Virus record (IMG/VR): IMGVR_UViG_3300042451_001508
Coordinates: 1 to 36,478 of that record
DNA length: 36,478 nt
DNA from: a virus
Direction: 5' to 3' (one strand)
The notes under the pieces were generated by a model. It ran no database searches. It had not been told where the DNA came from and saw only the letters and a list, made by a program, of their open reading frames with translations. Shown here piece after piece: positions 23,942 to 30,276 of the stretch. Position 1 is the stretch's first letter. Each line of letters opens with the position of its first letter. A program made the position numbers and the translations under genes.

Positions 23942-24493
23942 TTATTTCATACATTCCTGTAATTCGGCATCTTGTTGATTTTGTTCGGCATCCATTGCTC
24001 TTACCATAGACTTAGTTAATGAATTATACACTTCTTCACCAAATCTCTCTTGAATATTGTTTTCTTGACGTAAATCTTTGAATTTACCCGCAACTAAGAA
24101 ACCTAACACGTTACCTAATAACACTCTTCTGAATGATTTAGCGGCCGCTTCACTTTTCTCCATTCCACCTTTTACTAATTTGATGTACGAGTTAATGTCA
24201 ACAACGGTTTTCATATCGTTATTTGAATCTATGTTGATTTGTTTTTCCGATTTAGGTCTATCGCTAGCTTCGTATGAACTTAAATATTTTTTAATGGCCA
24301 TATGTCTAACTCCACCGTCTTTTTTAACAAATGCAACACTCACAATTTTGTTAGAATCGATGGCTGATCTTAAATCAGATAATTCCTCCGATGTTTGGAA
24401 ATCTTGATGAGATAATGCCATTTCGTTTGCATTAATCATCTCTTGTATTAATTTAGTTAATTCAGATTCGGTCAATCTTAATGTTCTTCCCAT
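23942..24493 (-). CDS. Phage protein with capsid-targeting-like N-terminus
   Basis: This 183-residue protein starts MGRTLRLTESELTKLIQEM; the ATG at 24493 is preferred over an upstream TTG. The middle (about 35-75: SDLRSAIDSNKIVSVAFVKK, then DGGVRHMAI) looks like a small SH3- or Sm-like beta barrel similar to short phage proteins with a V-x-F-x-KKDG-x-R-M signature. The C-terminus is helical with a final Cys. Two LxE/IxE sites lie in the first 18 residues, as expected for a head-internal protein processed by gp21. A late box is 17 nt upstream and a strong terminator follows. Confidence 0.65.
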   Translation of the reverse strand: MGRTLRLTESELTKLIQEMINANEMALSHQDFQTSEELSDLRSAIDSNKIVSVAFVKKDGGVRHMAIKKYLSSYEASDRPKSEKQINIDSNNDMKTVVDINSYIKLVKGGMEKSEAAAKSFRRVLLGNVLGFLVAGKFKDLRQENNIQERFGEEVYNSLTKSMVRAMDAEQNQQDAELQECMK

Positions 24494-24510
24494 AATATTC
24501 AATATTTCTA

Positions 24511-24518
24511 TATAAATA
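24511..24518 (-). promoter_or_regulatory. Candidate late promoter box TATTTATA
   Basis: Minus-strand TATTTATA, 17 nt before the ATG at 24493 and just downstream of the Hsp20 terminator. Confidence 0.6.
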
Positions 24519-24530
24519 TTGATAAAAAAT

Positions 24531-24552
24531 AAAAAACCCCCAATAATGGGGG
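24531..24552 (-). terminator. Rho-independent terminator after Hsp20 gene
   Basis: Five C (24552-24548) and five G (24541-24537) on the minus strand enclose a 6-nt loop, followed by six T. It lies 7 nt past the Hsp20 stop. Confidence 0.87.
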
Positions 24553-24559
24553 TCTTTTA

Positions 24560-24928
24560 TTAGTTAAGTGAGATAATACGTTCTAACGGTTTCTTTTTTT
24601 CAAGAGGTAACGTTAGTTCTAAAATTCCATTTTCAACTTTACCTTCAACATCCTTTTCTTTAACATCATCAGGTAATGAATAAGATTTACTGAAACTGTT
24701 CACAAAATGACTCGTTTCATTTTTCTCTTCTTTTGAATAAGAAATTTTAATTATACCATCTTTAATGGTGATTTTTAAATCTTCCTTGGTTAAACCAGGA
24801 ACACTCATAAGAACCTTATACTCCGTTTCGTTTTTAGTAACGTTTATTTGTGGAGAGGTTCCTACTCTCGATTGCTCAAACACACTATCCAATGTGTTGA
24901 AGAATGGGTCTTTAAATAATGTTATCAT
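24560..24928 (-). CDS. Small heat-shock protein (Hsp20/alpha-crystallin)
   Basis: The 122-residue product from the ATG at 24928 holds one alpha-crystallin domain (about 28-112): YKVLMSVPGLTKEDLKITIK, then IIKISYSKEE, and the signature ENGILELTLP at about 99-108. A short C-terminal IxL-type end (RIISLN) can dock into the dimer groove. Hsp20 holds unfolding proteins in a refoldable state without ATP. The frame could be extended upstream to 25018, but that would run through the operator-like repeats and has no family similarity. Phage Hsp20 genes are known from T4-like cyanophages. It is divergent from a ClpC-like unfoldase with which it shares a repeat-rich control region. Confidence 0.92.
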   Translation of the reverse strand: MITLFKDPFFNTLDSVFEQSRVGTSPQINVTKNETEYKVLMSVPGLTKEDLKITIKDGIIKISYSKEEKNETSHFVNSFSKSYSLPDDVKEKDVEGKVENGILELTLPLEKKKPLERIISLN

Positions 24929-24968
24929 AATAATATTGTTTTTTCTACCTTTGTACAAATTATTTGCC

Positions 24969-25020
24969 AAATGTCTAAAAGTGACATTTAGACATTTGTT
25001 AGACATTATTTTAGACATTT
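24969..25020. promoter_or_regulatory. Operator-like array of AGACATT repeats
   Basis: AGACATT occurs at 24990-24996, 25001-25007 and 25013-25019, about one helical turn apart, and inverted (AATGTCT) at 24970-24976. The inverted copy and the first direct copy form 11-bp arms (AAATGTCTAAA / TTTAGACATTT, 24969-24979 and 24987-24997). The array lies between divergent Hsp20 and ClpC genes, just upstream of the ClpC promoter. It does not match the CIRCE element of HrcA. Confidence 0.65.
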
Positions 25021-25029
25021 TGTCTTATT

Positions 25030-25061
25030 TTTGTTTTTTAGAATAATTTATGTTATGTTTG
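25030..25061 (+). promoter_or_regulatory. Bacteroidota-type promoter for ClpC-like gene
   Basis: TTTG (25030-25033), 20 nt, TATGTTTG (25054-25061), a full consensus match, 21 nt before the ATG. The last AGACATT repeat ends about 10 bases upstream, well placed for control. Confidence 0.75.
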
Positions 25062-25082
25062 TACCAAATAAAACTTAATAAG

Positions 25083-27101
25083 ATGGCAGTAGATTTTTTT
25101 GAAGACGGACCACAAACTAATCCAAGAAAAGTTCGTAAGGGTTCAGAGACACCAATTTTAGATAATTTCTCAAGAGATTTAACTAAGATTGCGGAAGAAG
25201 GTAAGATTGACCCAGTAATAGGTCGTGATAAAGAAGTTAAACGAATTGCTCAAATTCTTTCCCGTAAGAAAAAGAATAATGCAGTTATTGTTGGTGATGC
25301 TGGTGTTGGTAAATCAGCACTAGTTGAAAAATTAGCTCTAATGGTTTATAAGGGTGAGTGTCCTACTAATCTTTTAGATAAGAGAATTGTGTCACTTGAT
25401 TTGACTTCACTTGTTGCAGGTACAAAATACCGTGGACAATTTGAAGAAAGAATTAAAGCTATTTTAAATGAGTTACAACAAGTTACTAACGTTGTCGTTT
25501 TCATCGATGAGTTACATACAATGGTCGGTGCAGGAAATGCTAGTGGAGCGATGGATGCTGCTAACATATTGAAACCCGCACTTGCGAGAGGTGAAATTCA
25601 ATGTATCGGAGCTACCACCTTTGATGAATACAAGAAACACTTGGAAAAAGATTCTGCACTTGTTAGAAGATTCCAAAAAATCATTTTAAAGGAACCAACT
25701 CAAAGTGAAACGGTTGAGATATTAAAAAATCTTAAATCATCTTACGAAACCTTTCATAAGGTGGAATATGAAGATAACGTTGTTGAAACTATTGTTAAAC
25801 TTTCAAATCGATACATCACGGATAGACAATTTCCAGATAAAGCAATTGACGTTTTAGATGAATTAGGTTCCGAAAAAAGAGTAAGTAGTCGAGTACCCGA
25901 GGTTATTGAGAAATTGAAATTGGAAATTGAGGGTATTAAAGAACAAAAAATACAAGTTGTAAAAACTCAAAAATATGAGGAGGCGGCCAAGTTAAGAGAT
26001 GAGGAACGAAAGTTAGTCACAAAACTTGAAAACGAGAAACAAAAATGGGCGGAGAGTCTAAAAGAAAATAAAACCCCAATTACTATTGATGATGTGTATG
26101 ATATCATATCTGAAATGACTGGAGTTCCAATTACTAAGTTAGACGCAAAAGAAACGGAGAAACTTTTAAAAATGGAGTCTCTATTATCCGCAAAAGTTAT
26201 TGGTCAGGATGATGCGATTTCAACCATATCTAAATCAATTAGAAGAAACCGTGTCGGTATTAAAGATGCGAACAAACCAATTGGTTCATTTATATTCATA
26301 GGTTCCACGGGTGTTGGTAAAACATTCTTAGCTAAATCAATTGCTGAACTATTGTTTGGTGACCCAGAAAAAATCATTCGTGTTGATATGAGTGAATTTA
26401 TGGAGAAACACAACGTGTCTAAATTAATCGGTTCTCCTCCAGGTTATGTTGGATACGATGAAGGAGGTCAATTAACGGAGAAAGTTAAAAATAACCCATT
26501 CTCTGTCATTTTATTCGATGAAATTGAAAAAGCCCACAAAGATGTGTTCAACATTTTATTACAGATTTTAGATGAGGGTCATTTGACTGATTCATTTGGT
26601 AGAAAGGTAAACTTTACCAATACAATCATCATTATGACTTCTAACGTTGGTGCAAAACGTGTGTCTGATTTTGGAGGTGGGGTTGGATTTACCACGGGAT
26701 CAAGTGAACAACAAAAATCTGATGTTAAAAGGTCTATTATTCAAAAGGCATTAAAACAACAATTTAACCCTGAGTTTTTAAATAGAATTGAAGATATCAT
26801 TTTGTTTAATTCACTTAATGAGGAAACCCTTAAAAAGATTATTCAGATTGAGGTTGCTAAGTTAAATAATCGATTAACTGATAAAGGTTATAAAATTACC
26901 TTTGATAAATCAGTAATTGATAGAATTTACGAATTAAACACCCAAGAGGAATATGGTGCAAGACCTTTAAAACGTATTATTCAAAATTTGTGTGAAGATT
27001 TCCTAAGTGAAGAGATTTTGCGAGGAAATATTACCGAAAAAGAGAATATTACTTTAAAGTATAAGGCGGAAAAATTAACGATTGTAAAAAAATTATTGTA
27101 A
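25083..27101 (+). CDS. ClpC/ClpA-like AAA+ unfoldase lacking the N-domain
   Basis: This 672-residue protein has two AAA+ modules. D1: Walker A GDAGVGKS (71-78), Walker B VVVFIDELHT (137-146), and an inserted UVR-like coiled middle (about 293-325). D2: Walker A GSTGVGKT (407-414), pore loop PPGYVGY (452-458), Walker B VILFDE (475-480). A VGF loop (534-536, in GGGVGFTTGS) matches the ClpP-docking loop of ClpC, so it may feed host ClpP. It starts only about 30 residues before D1, lacking the about 140-residue adaptor-binding N-domain of bacterial ClpC. It uses ATP to unfold proteins in the cytoplasm. ATG 25083 is chosen; an in-frame upstream start at 25050 lies inside the promoter. Confidence 0.94.
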   Translation: MAVDFFEDGPQTNPRKVRKGSETPILDNFSRDLTKIAEEGKIDPVIGRDKEVKRIAQILSRKKKNNAVIVGDAGVGKSALVEKLALMVYKGECPTNLLDKRIVSLDLTSLVAGTKYRGQFEERIKAILNELQQVTNVVVFIDELHTMVGAGNASGAMDAANILKPALARGEIQCIGATTFDEYKKHLEKDSALVRRFQKIILKEPTQSETVEILKNLKSSYETFHKVEYEDNVVETIVKLSNRYITDRQFPDKAIDVLDELGSEKRVSSRVPEVIEKLKLEIEGIKEQKIQVVKTQKYEEAAKLRDEERKLVTKLENEKQKWAESLKENKTPITIDDVYDIISEMTGVPITKLDAKETEKLLKMESLLSAKVIGQDDAISTISKSIRRNRVGIKDANKPIGSFIFIGSTGVGKTFLAKSIAELLFGDPEKIIRVDMSEFMEKHNVSKLIGSPPGYVGYDEGGQLTEKVKNNPFSVILFDEIEKAHKDVFNILLQILDEGHLTDSFGRKVNFTNTIIIMTSNVGAKRVSDFGGGVGFTTGSSEQQKSDVKRSIIQKALKQQFNPEFLNRIEDIILFNSLNEETLKKIIQIEVAKLNNRLTDKGYKITFDKSVIDRIYELNTQEEYGARPLKRIIQNLCEDFLSEEILRGNITEKENITLKYKAEKLTIVKKLL

Positions 27102-27129
27102 ATAGTTGACTTTTTACATAAAGTATATA

Positions 27130-27137
27130 TATTTATA
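27130..27137 (+). promoter_or_regulatory. TATTTATA box upstream of structured intergenic region
   Basis: Exact sense-strand octamer 28 nt after the ClpC stop and just before a hairpin-rich stretch that ends in a terminator, so it could drive a small RNA. Confidence 0.35.
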
Positions 27138-27140
27138 TTC

Positions 27141-27245
27141 TTGGAGGTTCTCTTTGTCGATAACCTTTTCGTTTTTTTCATAAGTAAGTGGGGTTGAACC
27201 CACCGAAAGACCTTAAAACCCCGACACATCGTTGGGGTTTTTTAT
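27141..27245 (+). ncRNA. Possible small structured RNA or structured 3' region
   Basis: Between the ClpC stop and the terminator lie a hairpin AGGTT/AACCT (27145-27149 with 27162-27166), a second hairpin GTGGG/CCCAC (27188-27192 with 27199-27203, loop GTTGAA) and a terminal hairpin with T run. No ORF of note is present. A TATTTATA box precedes it. It may be a short RNA of about 100 nt or simply the 3' untranslated end of the ClpC mRNA. It is not a tRNA: no cloverleaf can be drawn. Confidence 0.3.
27215..27245 (+). terminator. Rho-independent terminator after ClpC-like gene
   Basis: Stem 27215-27225 / 27231-27241 (AAAACCCC with GGGGTTTT, one G-T pair inside) and a T run. It ends the ClpC transcript and any small RNA from this gap. 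Confidence 0.85.
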
Positions 27246-27250
27246 TTATA
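27243..27250 (+). promoter_or_regulatory. TATTTATA box upstream of small lipoprotein gene
   Basis: Exact sense-strand octamer directly after the ClpC terminator and 38 nt before the lipoprotein ATG. It overlaps the terminator's T-run end, so it may be a by-chance match; a host-type promoter lies just downstream. Confidence 0.3.
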
Positions 27251-27251
27251 A

Positions 27252-27283
27252 TTTGGTATAATCATTATTTTTTCGTATATTTA
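27252..27283 (+). promoter_or_regulatory. Bacteroidota-type promoter for small lipoprotein
   Basis: TTTG (27252-27255), 20 nt, TATATTTA (27276-27283; one mismatch from TAnnTTTG), ending 5 nt before the ATG. Confidence 0.55.
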
Positions 27284-27288
27284 CACTT

Positions 27289-27477
27289 ATGAAAAAATAT
27301 ACATTCGTTTTCGCACTTTTTGCTATTGCAGCATTAACTGCGTGTGGTACAGGGTCCACCACAACTGAACAAACAGACTCAACCGCGGTTCAAGTTGATT
27401 CAGCTGTGGCTAATTCAACTGACTCTACTGTAGTGTTAACTCCTACTGACTCTTCTAAAAAAGAAGAGGTTAAGTAA
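27289..27477 (+). CDS. Small Thr/Ser-rich lipoprotein
   Basis: The 62-residue precursor has a lipoprotein signal: Lys-Lys start, hydrophobic core (FVFALFAIAAL) and lipobox LTAC with the lipidated Cys at residue 19. The mature part is about 44 residues, rich in Thr, Ser, Val and Asp, without globular character (for example QTDSTAVQVDSAV), and ends in KKEEVK. It would be anchored in the host envelope. Similar tiny lipoproteins are common in Bacteroidota; in a phage it might be a superinfection-exclusion or lysis factor, which is speculation. It has its own promoter and terminator, a single-gene unit between ClpC and the RNA-repair genes. Confidence 0.8.
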   Translation: MKKYTFVFALFAIAALTACGTGSTTTEQTDSTAVQVDSAVANSTDSTVVLTPTDSSKKEEVK

Positions 27478-27484
27478 CCAAATA

Positions 27485-27520
27485 TGGGTTGGGAGAGATT
27501 TTTCCCAACCCATTTCTATT
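27485..27520 (+). terminator. Terminator after small lipoprotein gene
   Basis: Perfect 11-bp stem ATGGGTTGGGA / TCCCAACCCAT (27485-27495 with 27504-27514) followed by a T-rich stretch, 8 nt after the stop. Confidence 0.88.
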
Positions 27521-27538
27521 TATTAAAAAAGTATTGAT

Positions 27539-27964
27539 ATGGAGGATAAAGAATACACGGGAGACTTAATATTATTAAGAGGGTTACCAGGAAGTGGTAA
27601 ATCATCATTAGGTGAGATAATTTTATATTGCCCAGGATCAAATTCCCCAGACGTATTATCGGCTGATAATTTTTTCATAGACGATAAAGGAAATTATAAT
27701 TTTGATGCAACTAAAATAAAACAAGCACATAATGATTGTCAACAAAAATGTGCGGAAAGAATGAAATTAGAAATTTCAAGGATTGTTGTTGCAAATACTT
27801 TTACAGAAAAATGGGAAATGGATTCCTATTATGAAATGGCAGAAAGATACAAATATAGAGTACACACTGTTATTGTTGAAAATAGACACGGTAGTGTAAA
27901 CATCCATAATGTTCCAGATGGTAAATTGGAACAAATGAAAAATAGATTCGAAATTAAACTCTAA
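27539..27964 (+). CDS. P-loop polynucleotide 5'-kinase-like protein
   Basis: This 141-residue protein has a Walker A motif RGLPGSGKSS at about 14-23, a kinase Asp in SADNF at 41-45, and a Lid/Walker-B-like VVANTFTEKWEM region around 83-94, as in the kinase domain of T4 polynucleotide kinase and related AAA_33 kinases. It would transfer the ATP gamma-phosphate to a 5'-OH end of RNA or DNA. Unlike T4 Pnkp it has no C-terminal 3'-phosphatase domain. Its neighbours, an RNA ligase and a cyclic-phosphate-processing protein, support an RNA-repair role. A near late-box TATTTATT lies about 20 nt upstream. Confidence 0.82.
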   Translation: MEDKEYTGDLILLRGLPGSGKSSLGEIILYCPGSNSPDVLSADNFFIDDKGNYNFDATKIKQAHNDCQQKCAERMKLEISRIVVANTFTEKWEMDSYYEMAERYKYRVHTVIVENRHGSVNIHNVPDGKLEQMKNRFEIKL

Positions 27965-27965
27965 A

Positions 27966-28106
27966 ATGAGTCAATTCATTGTTTCGTTCCTTAATGCAGT
28001 CAATCCAAACCAAAAAAGAAACAAACCTTTAATAAAGCGTTGTGTTAGAAAAGTTAGAAAAATATTACGAAGATGGTTTGTTAATAAAACAAACCCACCC
28101 AACTAA
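27966..28106 (+). CDS. Possible 46-aa very basic peptide overlapping the ligase start
   Basis: An ATG 1 nt after the kinase stop opens 46 codons ending at TAA 28104-28106. The product is strongly basic (KRCVRKVRKILRRW) with a short hydrophobic start (SQFIVSFLNAV), like small nucleic-acid-binding or membrane-active peptides. It overlaps the first 65 bases of the RNA ligase gene in another frame. Tight placement after the kinase favours translation, but the overlap and small size leave doubt; it may only fill the gap upstream of the GTG start of the ligase. Confidence 0.35.
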   Translation: MSQFIVSFLNAVNPNQKRNKPLIKRCVRKVRKILRRWFVNKTNPPN

Positions 28107-29211
28107 AGATTTAACAATTTGGAATTATTCCCAAAAAGTTCAATATGAAAAATTGTGGGATGATATCACAATGCAATGTCGTGGTTTAGTCACCAACTCA
28201 AAAGGTCAAATAGTTGCAAGACCATTTAAAAAATTCTTTAACCTAGAAGAAACCGATTCATTACCTAGTGGTGAATTTAAAGTCTACGAAAAAATGGACG
28301 GATCTTTAGGTATTCTTTTTTATTATGAGGAAGAATTAACCGAAGAGAGAAGATATAATATATGGTTTAATAACAATTATGAAACTGGTATGGAAAGGTT
28401 TTTTGACCCAAATAATTTACCAGATTATGATAACTCATACTACGAACCAACACCAAAAACTAAAGGTGAGTGGATTTTAGCTTCTAGAGGTTCCTTTACA
28501 TCTGAACAAGCAATTAAGGGTACTGAGATGTTAAAAAAATACAATCTTGACACTTTACATCCAGGTTACACATATCTTTTTGAAATCATATATCCCGATA
28601 ATAGAATCGTAGTAAATTATGGTACCGATGAAAAATTAGTATTAATCGGTATCGTACATACTATGCTTGATGATTTTGAAATGCCGTTGGAATATTGTGA
28701 AGGGTTGTTAGGTGATGTTGATTTTGAAATCGTTAAATCTTATAATTTAGGTGACAACATCGAATCATTAAAAAACACCATATCTAATGATAATGAAGGT
28801 TACGTGTTAAGGTTTAACACTAAACCAATTTACAGAATAAAGATTAAGGGAGAAGAATATGTAAGGTTACATAGAATCATTACCAATATTTCAAATAGAG
28901 ACCTCTGGGAGTTACTTAAAGATGATAAACCGTTAGATGAAATATTAGATAAGGTTCCCGATGAATTTTATAATTGGGTTAAAGATACGGTACGAGATTT
29001 TGTTGTTAGATTTGAAAACATCGAAAAAGATTACTTAGAAATTTTTAATAATTTATTAAATCAAAATTTAGAAAGAAGAGATTTTGCATTAAAAGCAAAA
29101 CACTATAGACACTATAATATTTTATTTAATATGTTAGATAAAAAAGATTACAAACAAGTAATTTGGAAAATTATTTATCCAAGTTATTCAAAACCATTTA
29201 AAAATGAATAA
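28042..29211 (+). CDS. Rnl1-type RNA ligase
   Basis: This 389-residue protein belongs to the T4 RNA ligase 1 family, which seals 5'-phosphate and 3'-OH RNA ends with ATP. The nucleotidylation motif is KMDG at residues 84-87 (Lys84 forms the AMP adduct), preceded by CRGLVTNSKGQIVARPFKKF as in Rnl1. Motif III/IIIa is YTYLFEIIYPDNRIVVNY, motif IV EGYVLRF and motif V IKIKGEEYV. The start is a GTG; the frame has a stop codon 9 bases upstream, so no longer form exists. It ends with an 8-base overlap with the receiver-like gene. With the upstream kinase it can reseal tRNAs cut by host anticodon nucleases, as T4 does against PrrC. Confidence 0.9.
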   Translation: MLEKLEKYYEDGLLIKQTHPTKDLTIWNYSQKVQYEKLWDDITMQCRGLVTNSKGQIVARPFKKFFNLEETDSLPSGEFKVYEKMDGSLGILFYYEEELTEERRYNIWFNNNYETGMERFFDPNNLPDYDNSYYEPTPKTKGEWILASRGSFTSEQAIKGTEMLKKYNLDTLHPGYTYLFEIIYPDNRIVVNYGTDEKLVLIGIVHTMLDDFEMPLEYCEGLLGDVDFEIVKSYNLGDNIESLKNTISNDNEGYVLRFNTKPIYRIKIKGEEYVRLHRIITNISNRDLWELLKDDKPLDEILDKVPDEFYNWVKDTVRDFVVRFENIEKDYLEIFNNLLNQNLERRDFALKAKHYRHYNILFNMLDKKDYKQVIWKIIYPSYSKPFKNE

Positions 29212-29680
29212 CAAAATTAAAATTTATTTAGACGACGTTAGGACCCCATTAGAAGATGGGTGGGTGATTGCTAGAGATTACCACCAATTCGTATTATTAA
29301 TTGAAACTCACGGGTTAGATAACGTTGAGAAGATATCGTTAGATCACGATTTAGGTGAAAGTGCAATGATAGAATATTATAATAACGTAAAAGATAACTA
29401 TAAACTTGATTATAATAACATTGAGGAAAAAACGGGATATGATTGTTGTAAATTTTTAGTTAATCTTAGTATGGATACCAATATCCCACTACCAACGATT
29501 TACGTTCATTCCGCAAACCCAATTGGTAGTCATAATATGATGGGTTATATTAACAATTATTTGAAGAATTGTAAATTAAATCAAACTTGTGAGAGAAATG
29601 AAATACCCCATAAAATTGAGGAAGAGTTTATGTTAAGCCCAAAGGCAAGAGAAGCAAAATGGAAAAGAATTAAAAAATAA
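29204..29680 (+). CDS. Cyclic-phosphate-processing receiver-like (cREC) protein
   Basis: The 158-residue product resembles the catalytic receiver-like domain proposed to process 2',3'-cyclic phosphate ends in RNA repair: LDDVRTPLEDGW at 9-20 (paired acidic residues), SLDHDLG at 45-51, TGYD at 77-80, and HSANPIGSHNM at 102-112. These conserved polar sets differ from ordinary response-regulator receivers, and no DNA-binding output domain is present. It overlaps the RNA ligase by 8 bases, which is the context described for this family. In this operon it would supply the 3'-end healing step that the kinase lacks. Family recognition is good; the chemistry is from family knowledge. Confidence 0.82.
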   Translation: MNNKIKIYLDDVRTPLEDGWVIARDYHQFVLLIETHGLDNVEKISLDHDLGESAMIEYYNNVKDNYKLDYNNIEEKTGYDCCKFLVNLSMDTNIPLPTIYVHSANPIGSHNMMGYINNYLKNCKLNQTCERNEIPHKIEEEFMLSPKAREAKWKRIKK

Positions 29681-29681
29681 T

Positions 29682-29711
29682 TTTGCCATTAAAAAAAATT
29701 ACTTAATTTTA
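29682..29711 (+). promoter_or_regulatory. Possible promoter for the 110-aa gene
   Basis: TTTG (29682-29685), 18 nt, TAATTTTA (29704-29711), an imperfect match to the Bacteroidota consensus, 27 nt before the ATG at 29739. Confidence 0.35.
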
Positions 29712-29738
29712 CCAAATAAACTTACTAAACCAATCTAT

Positions 29739-30071
29739 ATGCAAATCAAATCCAAAAAAAGTTCAAACGTGTTTAAGGAATTATCTTTCGAAGGAAGATA
29801 TATCGATTTTACAGATTTTTATGACGAAAACAAAACTGAAATTTACAAGGCAATTATTGAGTTGTTTGCTGAGTTTAAAAAAAGTAGAAAGAAAAGTCTT
29901 AATCTACAAATATCTGCAAAAATTAGGGGTTTAGACTGGGATACCGAATTTACCTTCAAAAGAGATGAAACCATCATCCTTACAAGGGATGTGATGCCGT
30001 ATTTTGAAAATATGGAAGACTATGAAACTTGTTCAGAAATTGTTTCTTTAAATAAAGACTTGACTTCTTAA
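29739..30071 (+). CDS. Unknown 110-aa protein
   Basis: This 110-residue soluble protein has a helical centre with a basic patch (AEFKKSRKKSLNLQISAKIR at about 45-64) and a beta-strand pattern on either side (FEGRYIDF, DTEFTFKRDE). No signal, membrane segment or catalytic motif is seen. It may be a small regulator or an accessory of the RNA-repair operon upstream, from which it is separated by 58 nt with a possible promoter. A terminator follows at 30134-30163. I do not recognise the family. Confidence 0.6.
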   Translation: MQIKSKKSSNVFKELSFEGRYIDFTDFYDENKTEIYKAIIELFAEFKKSRKKSLNLQISAKIRGLDWDTEFTFKRDETIILTRDVMPYFENMEDYETCSEIVSLNKDLTS

Positions 30072-30276
30072 TTTGTATTAATTATATTTTATTAATAGAT
30101 TATCGTAAGATACATTTATTTATTTTGTCCCACAAATCCTCGGTTTCCACCGGGGATTTTTTTGTTTATAAAATATAATTGTACTATAATAAGAACTTCT
30201 TGTTATTATCCTATTATTCTTGGTTTCCACATATTTTTGTTGTATTTTTCTAATAGTTATATAAAAAAAATACAAT
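30072..30276. other. AT-rich intergenic region with terminator and weak promoter
   Basis: No convincing gene. It holds a terminator (30134-30163), a TATTTTTG element at 30232-30239 that fits the TAnnTTTG part of a host promoter but lacks a properly spaced upstream TTG, and two copies of GGTTTCCAC (30142-30150 and 30222-30230), the first inside the terminator. Confidence 0.5.
30134..30163 (+). terminator. Terminator after 110-aa gene
   Basis: Stem AAATCCTCGG / CCGGGGATTT (30134-30143 with 30150-30159, one T-G pair), 6-nt loop, then a run of T. Confidence 0.82.

Noticed and set aside
24929-25018. N-terminal extension of Hsp20
   Set aside because: The extension covers the AGACATT array and has no similarity to Hsp20 N-termini; the ATG at 24928 gives a normal start.
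25050-25082. Upstream start for the ClpC-like gene
   Set aside because: It lies inside the minus-10 element TATGTTTG, so it would be upstream of or at the transcription start.
27188-27203. T-arm-like hairpin suggesting a tRNA
   Set aside because: The loop is GTTGAA rather than a standard 7-nt TTC loop, and no acceptor or anticodon arms can be drawn around it.
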